Positions 20,282 to 31,706 of a DNA stretch of 64,000 nt are shown piece after piece. A program made the position numbers and the translations under genes. How positions within the stretch are numbered: the first letter of the stretch is position 1; each line of letters opens with the position of its first letter. This DNA is from Geodermatophilus normandii (lineage in GTDB: Bacteria > Actinomycetota > Actinomycetes > Mycobacteriales > Geodermatophilaceae), in NCBI RefSeq assembly GCF_003182485.1, contig NZ_QGTX01000001.1:682001-746000 (forward strand), written 5' to 3'. The notes beneath the pieces were generated by a model. That model did no database searches and was not told the origin of the DNA. It saw nothing but the letters and a program-made list of their open reading frames with translations.

Positions 20282-20773
20282 GTGCAGTTCGACGTGACGG
20301 TAGAGATCCCCAAGGGCCAGCGGAACAAGTACGAGCTGGACCACGCCACCGGGCGCATCCGGCTCGACCGGATGCTGTTCACCTCGACCCGGTACCCGGC
20401 CGACTACGGGTACATCGAGAACACCCTCGGTCAGGACGGTGACCCGCTCGACGCCCTGGTGCTCCTCGAGGAGCCGACCTTCCCCGGGTGCCTGATCACC
20501 TGCCGGGCCATCGGCATGTTCCGGATGACCGACGAGGCGGGTGGCGACGACAAGGTCCTCACCGTCCCGGCCACCGACCCCCGGATGGCCCACCTCCAGG
20601 ACATCACCGACGTCTCGGAGTTCGACCGGCTGGAGATCCAGCACTTCTTCGAGACCTACAAGGACCTCGAGCCGGGCAAGTCGGTCGAGGGCGCCAACTG
20701 GGTCGGCCGCGCCGAGGCGCAGGCCGAGATCGAGGCCTCCATCAAGCGGGCCCAGGAGGCCGGCGGCCACTGA
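20282..20773 (+). CDS. ppa: Inorganic pyrophosphatase (family I)
   Basis: Hydrolyses cytosolic PPi to phosphate. 163 residues. [45 protein letters not shown] (with the metal-binding Asp cluster) and [13 protein letters not shown] are diagnostic. GTG start at 20282 without an upstream ribosome site, so it may be translated from a leaderless or very short-leader message. The window also encodes a membrane pyrophosphatase at 41112-43367, so PPi can be handled by two systems. Confidence 0.96.
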   Translation: MQFDVTVEIPKGQRNKYELDHATGRIRLDRMLFTSTRYPADYGYIENTLGQDGDPLDALVLLEEPTFPGCLITCRAIGMFRMTDEAGGDDKVLTVPATDPRMAHLQDITDVSEFDRLEIQHFFETYKDLEPGKSVEGANWVGRAEAQAEIEASIKRAQEAGGH

Positions 20774-20814
20774 CGGCCCCCTCCCCCGGCCCTCCGAGCG
20801 CACGACGGACGACC

Positions 20815-20850
20815 GACGGCGGTGCACCCCACCCGGGGCGCACCGCCGTC
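20815..20850 (+). terminator. Hairpin terminator after ppa
   Basis: GACGGCGGTGC (20815-20825) pairs perfectly with GCACCGCCGTC (20840-20850) around a 14-nt loop, 42 bp after the ppa stop. No T-run follows. The sequence downstream carries a duplicated CGTCCCGGGCACGGT. The hairpin is symmetric and may also serve the convergent methyltransferase gene. Confidence 0.7.
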
Positions 20851-20886
20851 GTCGTCCCGGGCACGGTCGTCCCGGGCACGGTCGGC

Positions 20887-21645
20887 TCAGCCGCGCGTGT
20901 CGTGCAGGACCGCCGTGAGGAACCCCAGTTCGCCCCGGTAGCCCTCCAGCCACTGGCGCCGGTGGGTGCGGGCGGCGTCCAGGGCGGCGGCGCGCTCGGC
21001 TCCGTCGGCCTCGGTCAGCGCCCACTCCGTCAGCGCACCGGTCCAGCACCACTCGTACTCGTCCCACTCGGCGAGCGTGGACAGGTGCGCGTAGCCGGGC
21101 TCGAAGCCGCAGCGCTGCACCTCGGCCAGCAGCCCGGGCAGGTCGGGCAGCTCGCCGGGCTCGGCGCCGAGACCGGCCAGCGCCGCGTCGCTGGGACCGG
21201 ACTCCCAGAAGCCGTCGCCGAGGAGGACCCGGCCGCCGGGGCGCAGGGAGCGGCGGACGGCGTCGAGGGTCCCGGCCGGGCCGCCGAAGACGTGGGTGAC
21301 ACCGATGCAGACGACGGCGTCGAAGGGGCCGCCCTCCCAGGTCGCGGCGTCGGCCTGCACGAACTCGACGCGCCCCCGGAGCCCACCCATCGCGGCCCGG
21401 TCCCGTGCGGCGTCCAGGGCGGGGGCGGAGGTGTCCACCCCGACGCCGACCAGGCCCGGCTGCGCGGCCAGCAGCCGGAGCAGCCAGGCGCCCGCGCCGC
21501 AGCCGAGGTCGAGCACCCGGCCGCGCGGGGGTGGGGCCAGCCGCTCGAGGAGCCGGGCGAGCGCGTCGTCGGAGACCGGGGCGGCGACGGGGTGCCAGCG
21601 GTGCGCGACCGCGCTGACCACCGCCCTGTCCAGGGTGCTGTCCAC
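20887..21645 (-). CDS. Class I SAM-dependent methyltransferase
   Basis: 252 residues. Motif I RVLDLGCGAGAWLLRLL near residue 45, acidic residue at the end of strand 2 (GVGVDTSAPALD), motif II-like FDAVVCIGVTHVFGG and RSLRPGGRVLLGDGFWE. The C-terminal region contains WDEYEWCWTGALTEWAL, seen in a subset of uncharacterised actinobacterial methyltransferases. The substrate cannot be named. The GTG start at 21645 has CAGACT a few bases upstream, compatible with a leaderless message. Confidence 0.82.
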   Translation of the reverse strand: MDSTLDRAVVSAVAHRWHPVAAPVSDDALARLLERLAPPPRGRVLDLGCGAGAWLLRLLAAQPGLVGVGVDTSAPALDAARDRAAMGGLRGRVEFVQADAATWEGGPFDAVVCIGVTHVFGGPAGTLDAVRRSLRPGGRVLLGDGFWESGPSDAALAGLGAEPGELPDLPGLLAEVQRCGFEPGYAHLSTLAEWDEYEWCWTGALTEWALTEADGAERAAALDAARTHRRQWLEGYRGELGFLTAVLHDTRG

Positions 21646-21674
21646 CCGCGCAGTCTGGCGCAGCGGCCCGCCGC

Positions 21675-22322
21675 TCAGATGAGTCCGCGCGAGCGCAGGT
21701 CGCGCAGCTCGGCGAACACCCGCCGGCGGATGAGGTCCTCCCGCTTCTCGCCCAGGCCGACGAAGCGCAGGGACAGCTCCGCACGGTCGTCCTCACGGGG
21801 GTGGCGCCGCACGATCTCCGCCTTGGCCGACACCCTGGTCCCGTCGAGGTCCACGGTCACCGGGAGCACCGAGCCGACCTCCAGGGCCGCTGCCGCCTCC
21901 TGTCGGCCACCGAGGATGCAGCGCATGCCCCCCTCGCTGAGGTCGACGCTGGCCCCGGACAGGAGCGCGTCGCCGGCGCCCAGCTCGACGGAGACCGACA
22001 GGGGCGTGCGGACCGCGGACCGCCGCTGGCCGCGCGAGGCGGGGCCCACGACCCGGAGCCGCCAGCTCGGCGACTCCCCGGTGCGGACCTCGACGAGCTC
22101 GACCGGCAGGGAGCGCAGTTCCTCGGGGCCCCGCCAGATGAGCTCCATGCGCTCGCCCACGTCGAGGCGGACACGGCGGCGCGAGGAGTCCTCCCCGACG
22201 CTCACCACCAGCTCCCCGCCGGTGGCCTCCTCGACGAAGCTGGTCAGCACGTCGTCCCGGCTGACCGCCTTGACGTCGAGCACGCTCCGGTCCTCGGGAT
22301 AGTCGACTCCCGGCGTCCCCAT
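21675..22322 (-). CDS. PilZ-domain c-di-GMP-binding protein (YcgR-like)
   Basis: 215 residues. An N-terminal beta-rich domain (about 30-95) resembles the flagellar-brake domain of YcgR-like proteins. The PilZ domain follows, with the c-di-GMP motifs RRSAVR (RxxxR, about residue 100) and DLSEGGMRC (D/NxSxxG). Both motifs are intact, so ligand binding is expected. No flagellar genes are near; a candidate source or sink for the nucleotide is the GGDEF/EAL protein at 24890-27910. GAGGAGGG precedes the ATG at 22322. Confidence 0.88.
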   Translation of the reverse strand: MGTPGVDYPEDRSVLDVKAVSRDDVLTSFVEEATGGELVVSVGEDSSRRRVRLDVGERMELIWRGPEELRSLPVELVEVRTGESPSWRLRVVGPASRGQRRSAVRTPLSVSVELGAGDALLSGASVDLSEGGMRCILGGRQEAAAALEVGSVLPVTVDLDGTRVSAKAEIVRRHPREDDRAELSLRFVGLGEKREDLIRRRVFAELRDLRSRGLI

Positions 22323-22775
22323 GGTCGCCCTCCTCGCTCACCTGGTCACACCTGGCCGGCGTGGCCTGACCCGCCCTGTGGCAGAAGTCCGCCCGGCGCG
22401 TCGCCGGACGGGGCCGGCCACCACGGCGGGCCCTCCGGTCACGGCACCGACATACATCGGCAGGAACGGCACGGACTCCAGTCGGGGGCACGGCTCGTTC
22501 CCTCGTCGGGGGGGTGTCGACGGCAGGCGCGCCCGGCGACACCGGCGGCGGCCGTGCCGACCCGCCGTCGGCCCGCCACGCCGGTCCGGTCACCGCCGCC
22601 GTCCCCATCGGCTGGAGCGACTCCGCGCAGCGACCACCCGACGCCGATCGCGCGCCGACGCGCGAGCCGGCCCCGGTCCGGCACCCGGAGTGGTTGACAG
22701 CCCGCGGTGCCCGTGCCGAGGTCGCCCCCAGGCCGACGCCGCAGCCCGCGCCGACCGGTGTCACGGGGAGGGGCG
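22323..22775. other. 453-bp intergenic region between PilZ and MMPL genes
   Basis: No supportable gene. A direct repeat of CCAGGTG (minus strand, about 22341-22357) lies just upstream of the PilZ ribosome site. TTGACA at 22694-22699 could be a -35 box for the MMPL gene, but the 17-bp-spaced hexamer is CGAGGT, so I do not call a promoter there. Confidence 0.4.
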
Positions 22776-24965
22776 ATGTTCGAGCGACTCGGCCGGCTGG
22801 TGTACCGCAGACGTCGGTGGGTGCTGGCGCTCTCCCTGGCGCTCGTGGTCTTCGCCGGGATCTGGGGCACGGGCGTCTTCGGGCAGATGACCGGGGGTGG
22901 GTTCGACGACCCCGGCAGCGAGAGCTCGCGGGCCGCCGCGGTGGCCGAGCGGGAGCTGGGCCGCAGCGCGGCGGACGTCGTCGTCCTGTACTCCAGCGAG
23001 GACCGCACCGTCGACGACCCCGGGTATGCCGAGGCGGTCACCTCCACCCTCGACGTCCTGCCCGACGGCGTGCTCCGGGTCGTGTCCTTCTTCGGCACCG
23101 GGGACCCGTCGCTGGTCAGCGAGGACCGACGCAGCACCTACGCCGTGCTCACCCTGCGCGGCGACGAGGACGAGCGAGAGGACGTCCTCGACGCCATCGA
23201 GGACGACCTGGCCGCCCCCGGCCTGACCACGCGGCTGGGCGGGGACGTGACCCTCAACCGGGACATGAACCTGCTGGTCAGCGAGGACATCGCGCTGGCG
23301 GAGACCATCTCGCTGCCCGTCCTGGCCGTGCTCCTCCTGGTGGTCTTCGGCAGCCTGGCGGCCGCCTGCCTGCCCCTGGTCATCGGCGTGACGGCGATCC
23401 TCGGCTCGTTCGCGGCCCTGCGCGCGTTCGCCCTGGTCACCGACGTCTCGATCTTCGCGGTCAACGTGGTGACCGTCCTGGGCCTCGGCCTGGCCATCGA
23501 CTACGGACTGTTCGTGGTCAGCCGTTTCCGCGAGGAGGTCCGCAGGCAGCCGAGCATCGAGGACGCCCTGGCCCGGACCCTGGCCACGGCCGGACGCACG
23601 GTCGCCGTCTCCGGCGTCACGGTGGCGGTGTCCCTGGCCGGCCTGCTGATCTTCCCGCAGGTGTTCCTGCGGTCGATGGGCTTCGGCGGCATGAGCGCCG
23701 TGCTCGTCGCGATGCTGGCCGCGCTGACCCTGCTGCCGGCCCTGCTCGCCGTGCTCGGGCCCCGGGTGGACGCCCTGTCGATCCGGCGGGCGATCCGCCG
23801 CCGGCGCAGGCAGCCGGCCCACCTGGCCGTCGACCCCCACGGGACCTGGTACCGGATGGCCCGTGCCGTGATGCGCCGTCCGGTCCTCCACGGAGTCGCG
23901 GTGACGGCGTTCCTGGTGGTCCTGGCCCTGCCGTTCACCCGGGCGGAGTTCGGGGGCATCGACGTGCGCGCCATGCCCGAGGGAGCGGAGAGCCGCGTGG
24001 TCGCGGAGACCGTCGCGAGCGACTTCCCGCCGAGCCCGGCCGGCCCGGTCGAGGCGATCGTCGTCCTGCCGGGCGCCGCCGACTCGCCGGAGGGCGGCGC
24101 GGCACTGGAGTCGTACGTCGCGGCGGTGGACGCCGTTCCGGGCGTGGACGGCGCCTCGGTCACCGAGGCAGCCGGGAGCACGGCACGGGTCGCCATCGCC
24201 TCGGACGTCGGCGCGGTGGGCCCGGAGGGCCGCGACCTGGTGAGCGCTGTCCGCGGCATCGCTGCACCCGACGGGACCGAGGTCCTGGTCGGCGGCCCCA
24301 GCGCGCTCTACGCCGACCTGCTCGACAGCCTCGGCTCGCTGCTGCCGTGGATGGCCCTGCTCGTGGCCGCCACGCTCTTCCTCCTGCTGTTCCTGGCCTT
24401 CGGCTCGGTCGTGGTCCCGGTGAAGGCCATGGTGATGAACGTGCTCTCCCTGGGCGCCTCGTTCGGTGCCCTGGTGTGGATCTTCCAGGACGGGCACCTG
24501 TCAGGGGTCCTGGACTTCACCCCGACCGGCTTCGTCGAGGCGACCTCGCCGATCCTGGTGCTGGCCATCGTCTTCGGGCTGTCCATGGACTACGAGGTCT
24601 TCCTCATGTCCCGGATCCGCGAGCAGTACGACCTCACCGGCGACAACAGCGGGGCCGTGGCGACGGGCCTGCAGCGGACCGGCGGGATCATCACCAGTGC
24701 GGCGTTGTTGCTGGTCGTGGTGATCGGCGCCTTCTCGCTCTCCGGCGTCGTCCTCATCAAGATGATCGGCATCGCGATGTTCATCGCCATCGTCATCGAC
24801 GCGACGATCGTGCGGACCGTGCTGGTGCCGGCCACCATGCGTCTGCTCGGCCACGCCAACTGGTGGGCGCCCGGACCCCTGCGCCGCGTCTACGCCCGGT
24901 ACGGCATCGGGGAGCACGAGGGACCGCCGCTGCCCCGGCCGTCCCCGCTGGTCCACGCCGGCTGA
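22776..24965 (+). CDS. MMPL-family RND transporter
   Basis: A 729-residue membrane transporter. N-terminal helix WVLALSLALVVFAGIWG, a periplasmic domain with DDPGSESSRAAAVAERELG, then a six-helix block, a second soluble domain (about 400-530) and a second helix block. The proton-relay region reads GLGLAIDYGLFVVSRFREE in the first half and FGLSMDYEVFLMSRIREQY in the second, the paired DY(G/E) motifs of MmpL. The smaller size fits non-mycobacterial MMPL proteins. Cargo unknown. ATG 22776 has GGGGAGGGG upstream. The 3' end overlaps the convergent EAL gene by 76 bp. Confidence 0.9.
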   Translation: MFERLGRLVYRRRRWVLALSLALVVFAGIWGTGVFGQMTGGGFDDPGSESSRAAAVAERELGRSAADVVVLYSSEDRTVDDPGYAEAVTSTLDVLPDGVLRVVSFFGTGDPSLVSEDRRSTYAVLTLRGDEDEREDVLDAIEDDLAAPGLTTRLGGDVTLNRDMNLLVSEDIALAETISLPVLAVLLLVVFGSLAAACLPLVIGVTAILGSFAALRAFALVTDVSIFAVNVVTVLGLGLAIDYGLFVVSRFREEVRRQPSIEDALARTLATAGRTVAVSGVTVAVSLAGLLIFPQVFLRSMGFGGMSAVLVAMLAALTLLPALLAVLGPRVDALSIRRAIRRRRRQPAHLAVDPHGTWYRMARAVMRRPVLHGVAVTAFLVVLALPFTRAEFGGIDVRAMPEGAESRVVAETVASDFPPSPAGPVEAIVVLPGAADSPEGGAALESYVAAVDAVPGVDGASVTEAAGSTARVAIASDVGAVGPEGRDLVSAVRGIAAPDGTEVLVGGPSALYADLLDSLGSLLPWMALLVAATLFLLLFLAFGSVVVPVKAMVMNVLSLGASFGALVWIFQDGHLSGVLDFTPTGFVEATSPILVLAIVFGLSMDYEVFLMSRIREQYDLTGDNSGAVATGLQRTGGIITSAALLLVVVIGAFSLSGVVLIKMIGIAMFIAIVIDATIVRTVLVPATMRLLGHANWWAPGPLRRVYARYGIGEHEGPPLPRPSPLVHAG

Positions 24966-27910
24966 TCCCCGTCGGCTCGGCCGGGACCCGCCGGCGGAGC
25001 CGGCGGCGTCCCCCGACCCGCGTCGTGCCGGCCGCGCCGCACTGGAGGGACTCCCCGCGGGACCGGGATCCCGAGCGGGAGGGCCGGTCCGGCCGGCAGC
25101 CGGCCGAGGACCTCCTCGGCCGGACCGGGGCGACCGAGGAGGTAGCCCTGGACCCGGTCGCACCCCAGTGCGGCGAGCTCGCGCAGCTGGTCGACCGTCT
25201 CGACGCCCTCGGCCACCACGCGCAGCCCGAGCCCGCGTCCCAGGCCGATGACAGCGGCCACGACGGGGCCGTCACCGTCTGCCATGCCCGCCGTGAACGA
25301 GCGGTCGATCTTGACCTCGGTCGCCGGCAGCCGGCGCAGTTGCGTCAGGGACGACCACCCGGTCCCGAAGTCGTCGACGGACACACCGACGCCGAGTCCG
25401 CGCAGTCGCGCCAGGTGCCCGTTGCGCACGGCGGCCTCGGACAGCACGTGGCTCTCGGTGACCTCCACCGTCAGCGCCGGGCACGGCAGCCCGGTCTCCC
25501 GGAGGGTCGCCTCGACGAGGTCGGCGAAGCCGGGCTCGGCGAGCTGCAGCGGGGACACGTTGACCGCCACGTCCAGGTCCGTTCCCTCCCGCCGCCACCG
25601 CGCCACCGTGGTGCAGGCCTCGCGGAGGACGTGCGCCCCGATGTCCCCGATCAGACCGCCGGCCTCGGCGAGCGGCACGAAGACGTCGGGGGGCACCGGG
25701 CCCAGCTCGGGGTGCACCCACCGGACCAGCGCCTCCACGGCGGCGACTCGCCCGGTGACCAGGTCGAGCTGCGGCTGGTAGTGGACGGTGATCTCCCCGC
25801 GCCCCAGCGCGCCGTGCAGGTCGGTCTCCAGCCGCAGCTCGCGCGCGGAGGCGACGCCCGGGGAGCGACCGCCGTGCAGGCGGGCCTTGGCCAGCTGCAG
25901 CTCCTCCGCCGCCCGGCTCACGAGGCTCCGCGCCGCCGCGGGCACACCCGGGGTCGGGAGGGAGGCCGCACCGCCGGTCACGAGGTCGACGAAGACGTCC
26001 CGGCCGGCCACCGTCACCGGGGCGGCGAGGGCCGCGGAGACCCGGTCTGCGACCGCCGGGAGACCCGCCGCGGTGACGTCGGGGAGGGCGACGACGAACT
26101 GGTCCCCGCCGTAGCGGCCCAGCAGGTCCCCCTCGCGCAGCACCGACCGGAGCCGGTCGGCGACCTGGCGGAGGACCTCGTCGCCGGCCTCGTGGCCGAG
26201 GCTCTCGTTGATCCTGGTCAGCCGGCTGACGTCGCAGAGGAGCACCGCGCACGCGGCGTCCCCGTCGTCGCCGGCACCCGTGAGCTCCTCGAGGCGCGTC
26301 TCGAACGTCCCCCGGTTCGGGAGTCCGGTCAGGGCGTCGTGCGTGGCCTGCCACTCGACCTCGTGCGCCAGCCGGGTGTTCTCCAGGGCCACGCCGGCGA
26401 TGCCGGCCAGACCCCACAGGCGCTCGACGAGCGTCTCCCCCAGCACGGCGGGGGGCTCCTGGTGCACCCAGTGGACCAGCACGATGCCGACGAACCGCTC
26501 CCCGACGGCGATCGGGACACCCGCCATGGCGCGCACACCGAACTCCGCCAGCACGTCGCGCGCCCAGGGGGAACCCGAGGCGTCGACGAGCATCGGCCGG
26601 CCGTGCCGGGCGATCTCGCAGAGCTCCGGGCTCTGCGAGGTGTCGGTCACGTAGCGGGCGATGCGGTCGGCCAGCTCGCCGCTCCAGCCGCTGGCCCCCG
26701 CGATCCGGACCGACTCGCGGCCGGACTCCCACAGGGCGACCGCCGAGCGGTCGGCCGAGGACAGCACGGGCACGGCGTCGGCGACCGCCTGGGCGATCCG
26801 CTGCACGGACGGCTGGCCGGCGAGGGACCTCGCCACCGCGAGCAGCAGGCGGGCGGTCTCCTCGTGTTCCCGCGCCTCGGCGAGCAGCGCCGACGTCCGC
26901 AGCCCCACGGCAGCGTGCCGGGCGAAGGCCGCCAGCATCGCCTCGTCCTCGGGGAGGAACGCCTGCCCCGGCCGCAGGACGGCGGCGAGGACCCCGTGGG
27001 TGCGGTCCGCGGTGGCCACCGGGACGGCCAGCACCTCGGCGTCGCCGACCCGCTGCAGGCCGGGCTCCAGTGGGGTGTCGCCGAGGTGGTCCGCGACCTG
27101 CGCGCCCAGACCCCGGGCCCGGACGTGGCGCGTGCCGTCCGGCAGGCGCACGTCCAGCAGGTGGCCGGGAGCGTGCAACGCCCGGTCCGCCCGCGACGTG
27201 ATCCGCTCCAGCGTCTGCTCGAGGTCCGCGTCGCCCGCCAGGTCGCCGACGGCGTCCTGCAGGATCCCCAGCCGCTCGTCGGACAGCAGTGCGGCGTCCA
27301 GGTCCGGCCGCGCCGCGCGCCGCCGTCCGCGGGAGGCCCTGCGGCGCGGCTCCCAGCTGACCTCGTAGACGCACTCGGGCGCGCCGTCGACCTGGCAGGA
27401 CCCGTGCCGGACCTCCGCCGGGGGGAGGCCGAAGACGACGGGCACCTGCCGGAGCATCCCGGTGTTGTAGTCGCAGTCGACCCGGTTCGGGGCGTTCGGC
27501 GGCAGGACCCGCCACCCCACGCGGGCGGCGCCCGTTCCCACGCCGAGGCAGCGGAAGACCGTGGCGGTGTCCAGGCGGGTGGACACCCGCGACACCGAGC
27601 GCAACACGGCCTCCGGCGACCCCAGCGCCCGGACGACCGCGCGGAACGGCGCGAGCGCCTGGTCGCGCAGCGCGGCCTCCCCGAGGCGCAGCCCGATCCC
27701 CGGGTCCGCGAGCTCGGCGGCCACGGCGTCGAGGAGCGCCGCCTTGACCGCGTACGTCACCCGGCCGTGGAGGGCCTGGAGCTCCGCCCTCCGGTCGCTC
27801 AGCCCGGCCCGTGCCAGCACCCGGTCGGCGCAGTCCTCGTTCCCGAGCTCGCCGGCCAGGCGCAGGACCAGGCGGGTGGTGAGCGTGGACGTTCCGGCGT
27901 CGTGGTGCAC
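24890..27910 (-). CDS. Sensor-GAF-GAF-degenerate GGDEF-EAL protein (predicted c-di-GMP phosphodiesterase)
   Basis: 1006 residues. Residues 1-180 form a helical sensor region ending FGLPPAEVRHGSCQVDG with two Cys, like the N-terminal domain of some actinobacterial GAF-GGDEF proteins. Two GAF-like domains follow (about 230-370 and 385-530). In the GGDEF domain the signature reads RYGGDQF (Glu to Gln) near residue 600, so cyclase activity is doubtful. The EAL domain is complete: VEALVRW, NVSPLQ, VEVTESHVL, VDDFGTGWSSL, VKIDRSF, VAEGVET and QGYLLGRP. I predict c-di-GMP hydrolysis. GTG 27910 has GGAGGAGG upstream. The Pro/Gly-rich tail is antisense to the MMPL 3' end. Confidence 0.9.
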   Translation of the reverse strand: MHHDAGTSTLTTRLVLRLAGELGNEDCADRVLARAGLSDRRAELQALHGRVTYAVKAALLDAVAAELADPGIGLRLGEAALRDQALAPFRAVVRALGSPEAVLRSVSRVSTRLDTATVFRCLGVGTGAARVGWRVLPPNAPNRVDCDYNTGMLRQVPVVFGLPPAEVRHGSCQVDGAPECVYEVSWEPRRRASRGRRRAARPDLDAALLSDERLGILQDAVGDLAGDADLEQTLERITSRADRALHAPGHLLDVRLPDGTRHVRARGLGAQVADHLGDTPLEPGLQRVGDAEVLAVPVATADRTHGVLAAVLRPGQAFLPEDEAMLAAFARHAAVGLRTSALLAEAREHEETARLLLAVARSLAGQPSVQRIAQAVADAVPVLSSADRSAVALWESGRESVRIAGASGWSGELADRIARYVTDTSQSPELCEIARHGRPMLVDASGSPWARDVLAEFGVRAMAGVPIAVGERFVGIVLVHWVHQEPPAVLGETLVERLWGLAGIAGVALENTRLAHEVEWQATHDALTGLPNRGTFETRLEELTGAGDDGDAACAVLLCDVSRLTRINESLGHEAGDEVLRQVADRLRSVLREGDLLGRYGGDQFVVALPDVTAAGLPAVADRVSAALAAPVTVAGRDVFVDLVTGGAASLPTPGVPAAARSLVSRAAEELQLAKARLHGGRSPGVASARELRLETDLHGALGRGEITVHYQPQLDLVTGRVAAVEALVRWVHPELGPVPPDVFVPLAEAGGLIGDIGAHVLREACTTVARWRREGTDLDVAVNVSPLQLAEPGFADLVEATLRETGLPCPALTVEVTESHVLSEAAVRNGHLARLRGLGVGVSVDDFGTGWSSLTQLRRLPATEVKIDRSFTAGMADGDGPVVAAVIGLGRGLGLRVVAEGVETVDQLRELAALGCDRVQGYLLGRPGPAEEVLGRLPAGPALPLGIPVPRGVPPVRRGRHDAGRGTPPAPPAGPGRADGDQPAWTSGDGRGSGGPSCSPMPYRA

Positions 27911-27975
27911 GGGGGCCTCCTCCGGTGCGACGTGGTTCGCGCACCGAGGACGGGTATCGGCCGGTCCGGTTCCTC

Positions 27976-28009
27976 CTTCGAGGCCGCGGCGCCCCGATCC
28001 CCCTCGAAG
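27976..28009 (-). terminator. Hairpin after the UvrA-like gene
   Basis: CTTCGAG (27976-27982) pairs with CTCGAAG (28003-28009); CGCCCC (27990-27995) and GGGGCG (28009-28014) offer an alternative stem. It lies 20-50 bp beyond the stop at 28029 and before the start of the next minus-strand gene, so it may separate the two transcripts. Confidence 0.5.
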
Positions 28010-28028
28010 GGGCGGGCCCGGGGACCGG

Positions 28029-30422
<2,394 letters not shown>

Positions 30423-30653
30423 CGTCTCTCCGTCCGGTGGGCGCCGCCGTCGTCGGCGCGTTCGCTGTCTACTCGCTCGGGCTGACGATCGGGACGGCGC
30501 GACGCCCGTCCGGTCGACGCGGTGCACCCGGCCGCGGGTCGGTCCGACCAGCGGCCGTCGCACACCGGCCCGCGGCCGGGGAGCCCGCCGGCCTCCCGCC
30601 ACGCCCGGGGTCGGCGCGGGGTGACGCGGGACCAGCGGTACGGCGTGGCCGGG

Positions 30654-31064
30654 TCACGGCCGCTCCTGGATGCGGACCATGTTGCCGGCGGGGTCCCGGA
30701 AGGCGCAGTCGCGCACGCCGTAGGGCTGCCGGGTCGGCTCCTGGACGACCTCGGCGTCGCCGGCCTGCAGCCGCTCGAAGACGCCGTCGAGGTCCCCGGT
30801 GGCGAGCACGACGGAGGCGTAGGTGCCCTTCGCCATCATCTCGGTGATGGTCCGGCGCTCCTCGTCGGTGATCCCCGGGTCCGCGGCCGGCGGGTGCAGG
30901 ACGATCGCCGTGCCGGCGCCGCCGGCGGGGCCGACCGTGAGCCAGCGCATGCCCTCGTAGCCGACGTCGTTGCGGACCTCGAAGCCGAGCGTGTCCCGGT
31001 AGAAGGCCAGGGCGGCGTCGGGGTCGTCGTGCGGGAGGAAGGTGTAGTGGATGGTGAGGTCCAT
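30654..31064 (-). CDS. VOC-family (glyoxalase/bleomycin-resistance-like) protein
   Basis: 136 residues with two beta-alpha-beta-beta-beta modules: FLPHDDPDAALAFYRDTLGF, then GTAIVLHPP, and in the second half ASVVLATGDLDGVFERLQ and CAFRDPAGNMVRIQE. His and Glu residues for a metal site are present, but the activity cannot be named. It follows the AraC-type regulator gene by 5 bp, a frequent pairing in actinobacteria, so it is probably controlled by that regulator. Confidence 0.88.
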   Translation of the reverse strand: MDLTIHYTFLPHDDPDAALAFYRDTLGFEVRNDVGYEGMRWLTVGPAGGAGTAIVLHPPAADPGITDEERRTITEMMAKGTYASVVLATGDLDGVFERLQAGDAEVVQEPTRQPYGVRDCAFRDPAGNMVRIQERP

Positions 31065-31069
31065 GGCGA

Positions 31070-31516
31070 TCACGCTAGGGACGGCGCGTCGACCGGCGCT
31101 TCTCGATTCCTGACCGGTCGGGTGACCTGCTTGGCCACGCACGCGGGGATGCCCGCCGTGGCCTCCGCCGCCCGGCGCCGGTAGGTGCTCGGCGACATCC
31201 CGACCAGCTCGGTGAAGCGGGTGCTGAAGGTCCCCAGCGACGAGCAGCCGACCGTGAAGCACACCTCGGTGACGCTGAGGTCCCCCCGCCGCAGCAGCGC
31301 CATCGCGCGCTCGATGCGCCGGGTCATCAGGTAGCTGTACGGCGACTCGCCGTAGGCGGCCCGGAACGCGCGGCTGAGGTGGCCGGCCGACACGTGCACG
31401 CCGCGGGCGAGCGCCTCGACGTCGAGGGGCTGGGCGTACTCCCGGTCGATCCGGTCGCGGACGCGGCGCAGCCGCGCGAGGTCGCGCAGGCGCTGCTCGG
31501 TCGCACTGCCGCTCAC
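31070..31516 (-). CDS. AraC-family transcriptional regulator
   Basis: 148 residues, consisting almost only of the DNA-binding domain. First helix-turn-helix LDVEALARGVHVSAGHLSRAFRAAYGESP, then MTRRIERAMALLRRGDLSVTEVCFTVGCSSLGTFSTRFTELVGMSPSTYRRR, the AraC signature. There is no ligand-binding domain of usual size, so it may act alone or with a small effector. GTG start at 31516 without a clear ribosome site; an earlier start at 31612 would run into the tRNA gene and is unlikely. Upstream of and coupled to the VOC gene. Confidence 0.9.
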   Translation of the reverse strand: MSGSATEQRLRDLARLRRVRDRIDREYAQPLDVEALARGVHVSAGHLSRAFRAAYGESPYSYLMTRRIERAMALLRRGDLSVTEVCFTVGCSSLGTFSTRFTELVGMSPSTYRRRAAEATAGIPACVAKQVTRPVRNREAPVDAPSLA

Positions 31517-31576
31517 GGCAGGATCGTGCCACGGGCCGGCGGCGTGTCCCGGCGACCGGGACACCGGAGGGTGGAG

Positions 31577-31649
31577 AGCCGCCTGTCGGAATCGAACCGA
31601 CGACCTTCTCATTACGAGTGAGATGCTCTACCGACTGAGCTAAGGCGGC
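31577..31649 (-). tRNA. tRNA-Thr (anticodon CGT)
   Basis: A 73-nt cloverleaf on the minus strand. The acceptor arm GCCGCCT pairs with AGGCGGC. The D arm has TAGCTCAGTCGGTAGAGC. The anticodon stem TCTCA/TGAGA holds loop CTCGTAA with anticodon CGT. The T arm is GTCGG-TTCGATT-CCGAC. The CCA end is not encoded. Reads ACG codons, which are common in this genome. Confidence 0.96.
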
Positions 31650-31706
31650 GGGCGTACGAGCACCAGCCTACGACACCGCCGTCCGCGCCCCGCGCAGGCC
31701 CGGCGG

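Noticed and set aside
22694-22722. TTGACA as the -35 box of the MMPL gene
   Set aside because: The hexamer at 17-bp spacing is CGAGGT, which does not resemble a -10 box.
31577-31649. The tRNA gene as an integration site
   Set aside because: There is no integrase gene and no duplicated tRNA 3' end nearby; flanking genes (AraC/VOC and holB) look ordinary.
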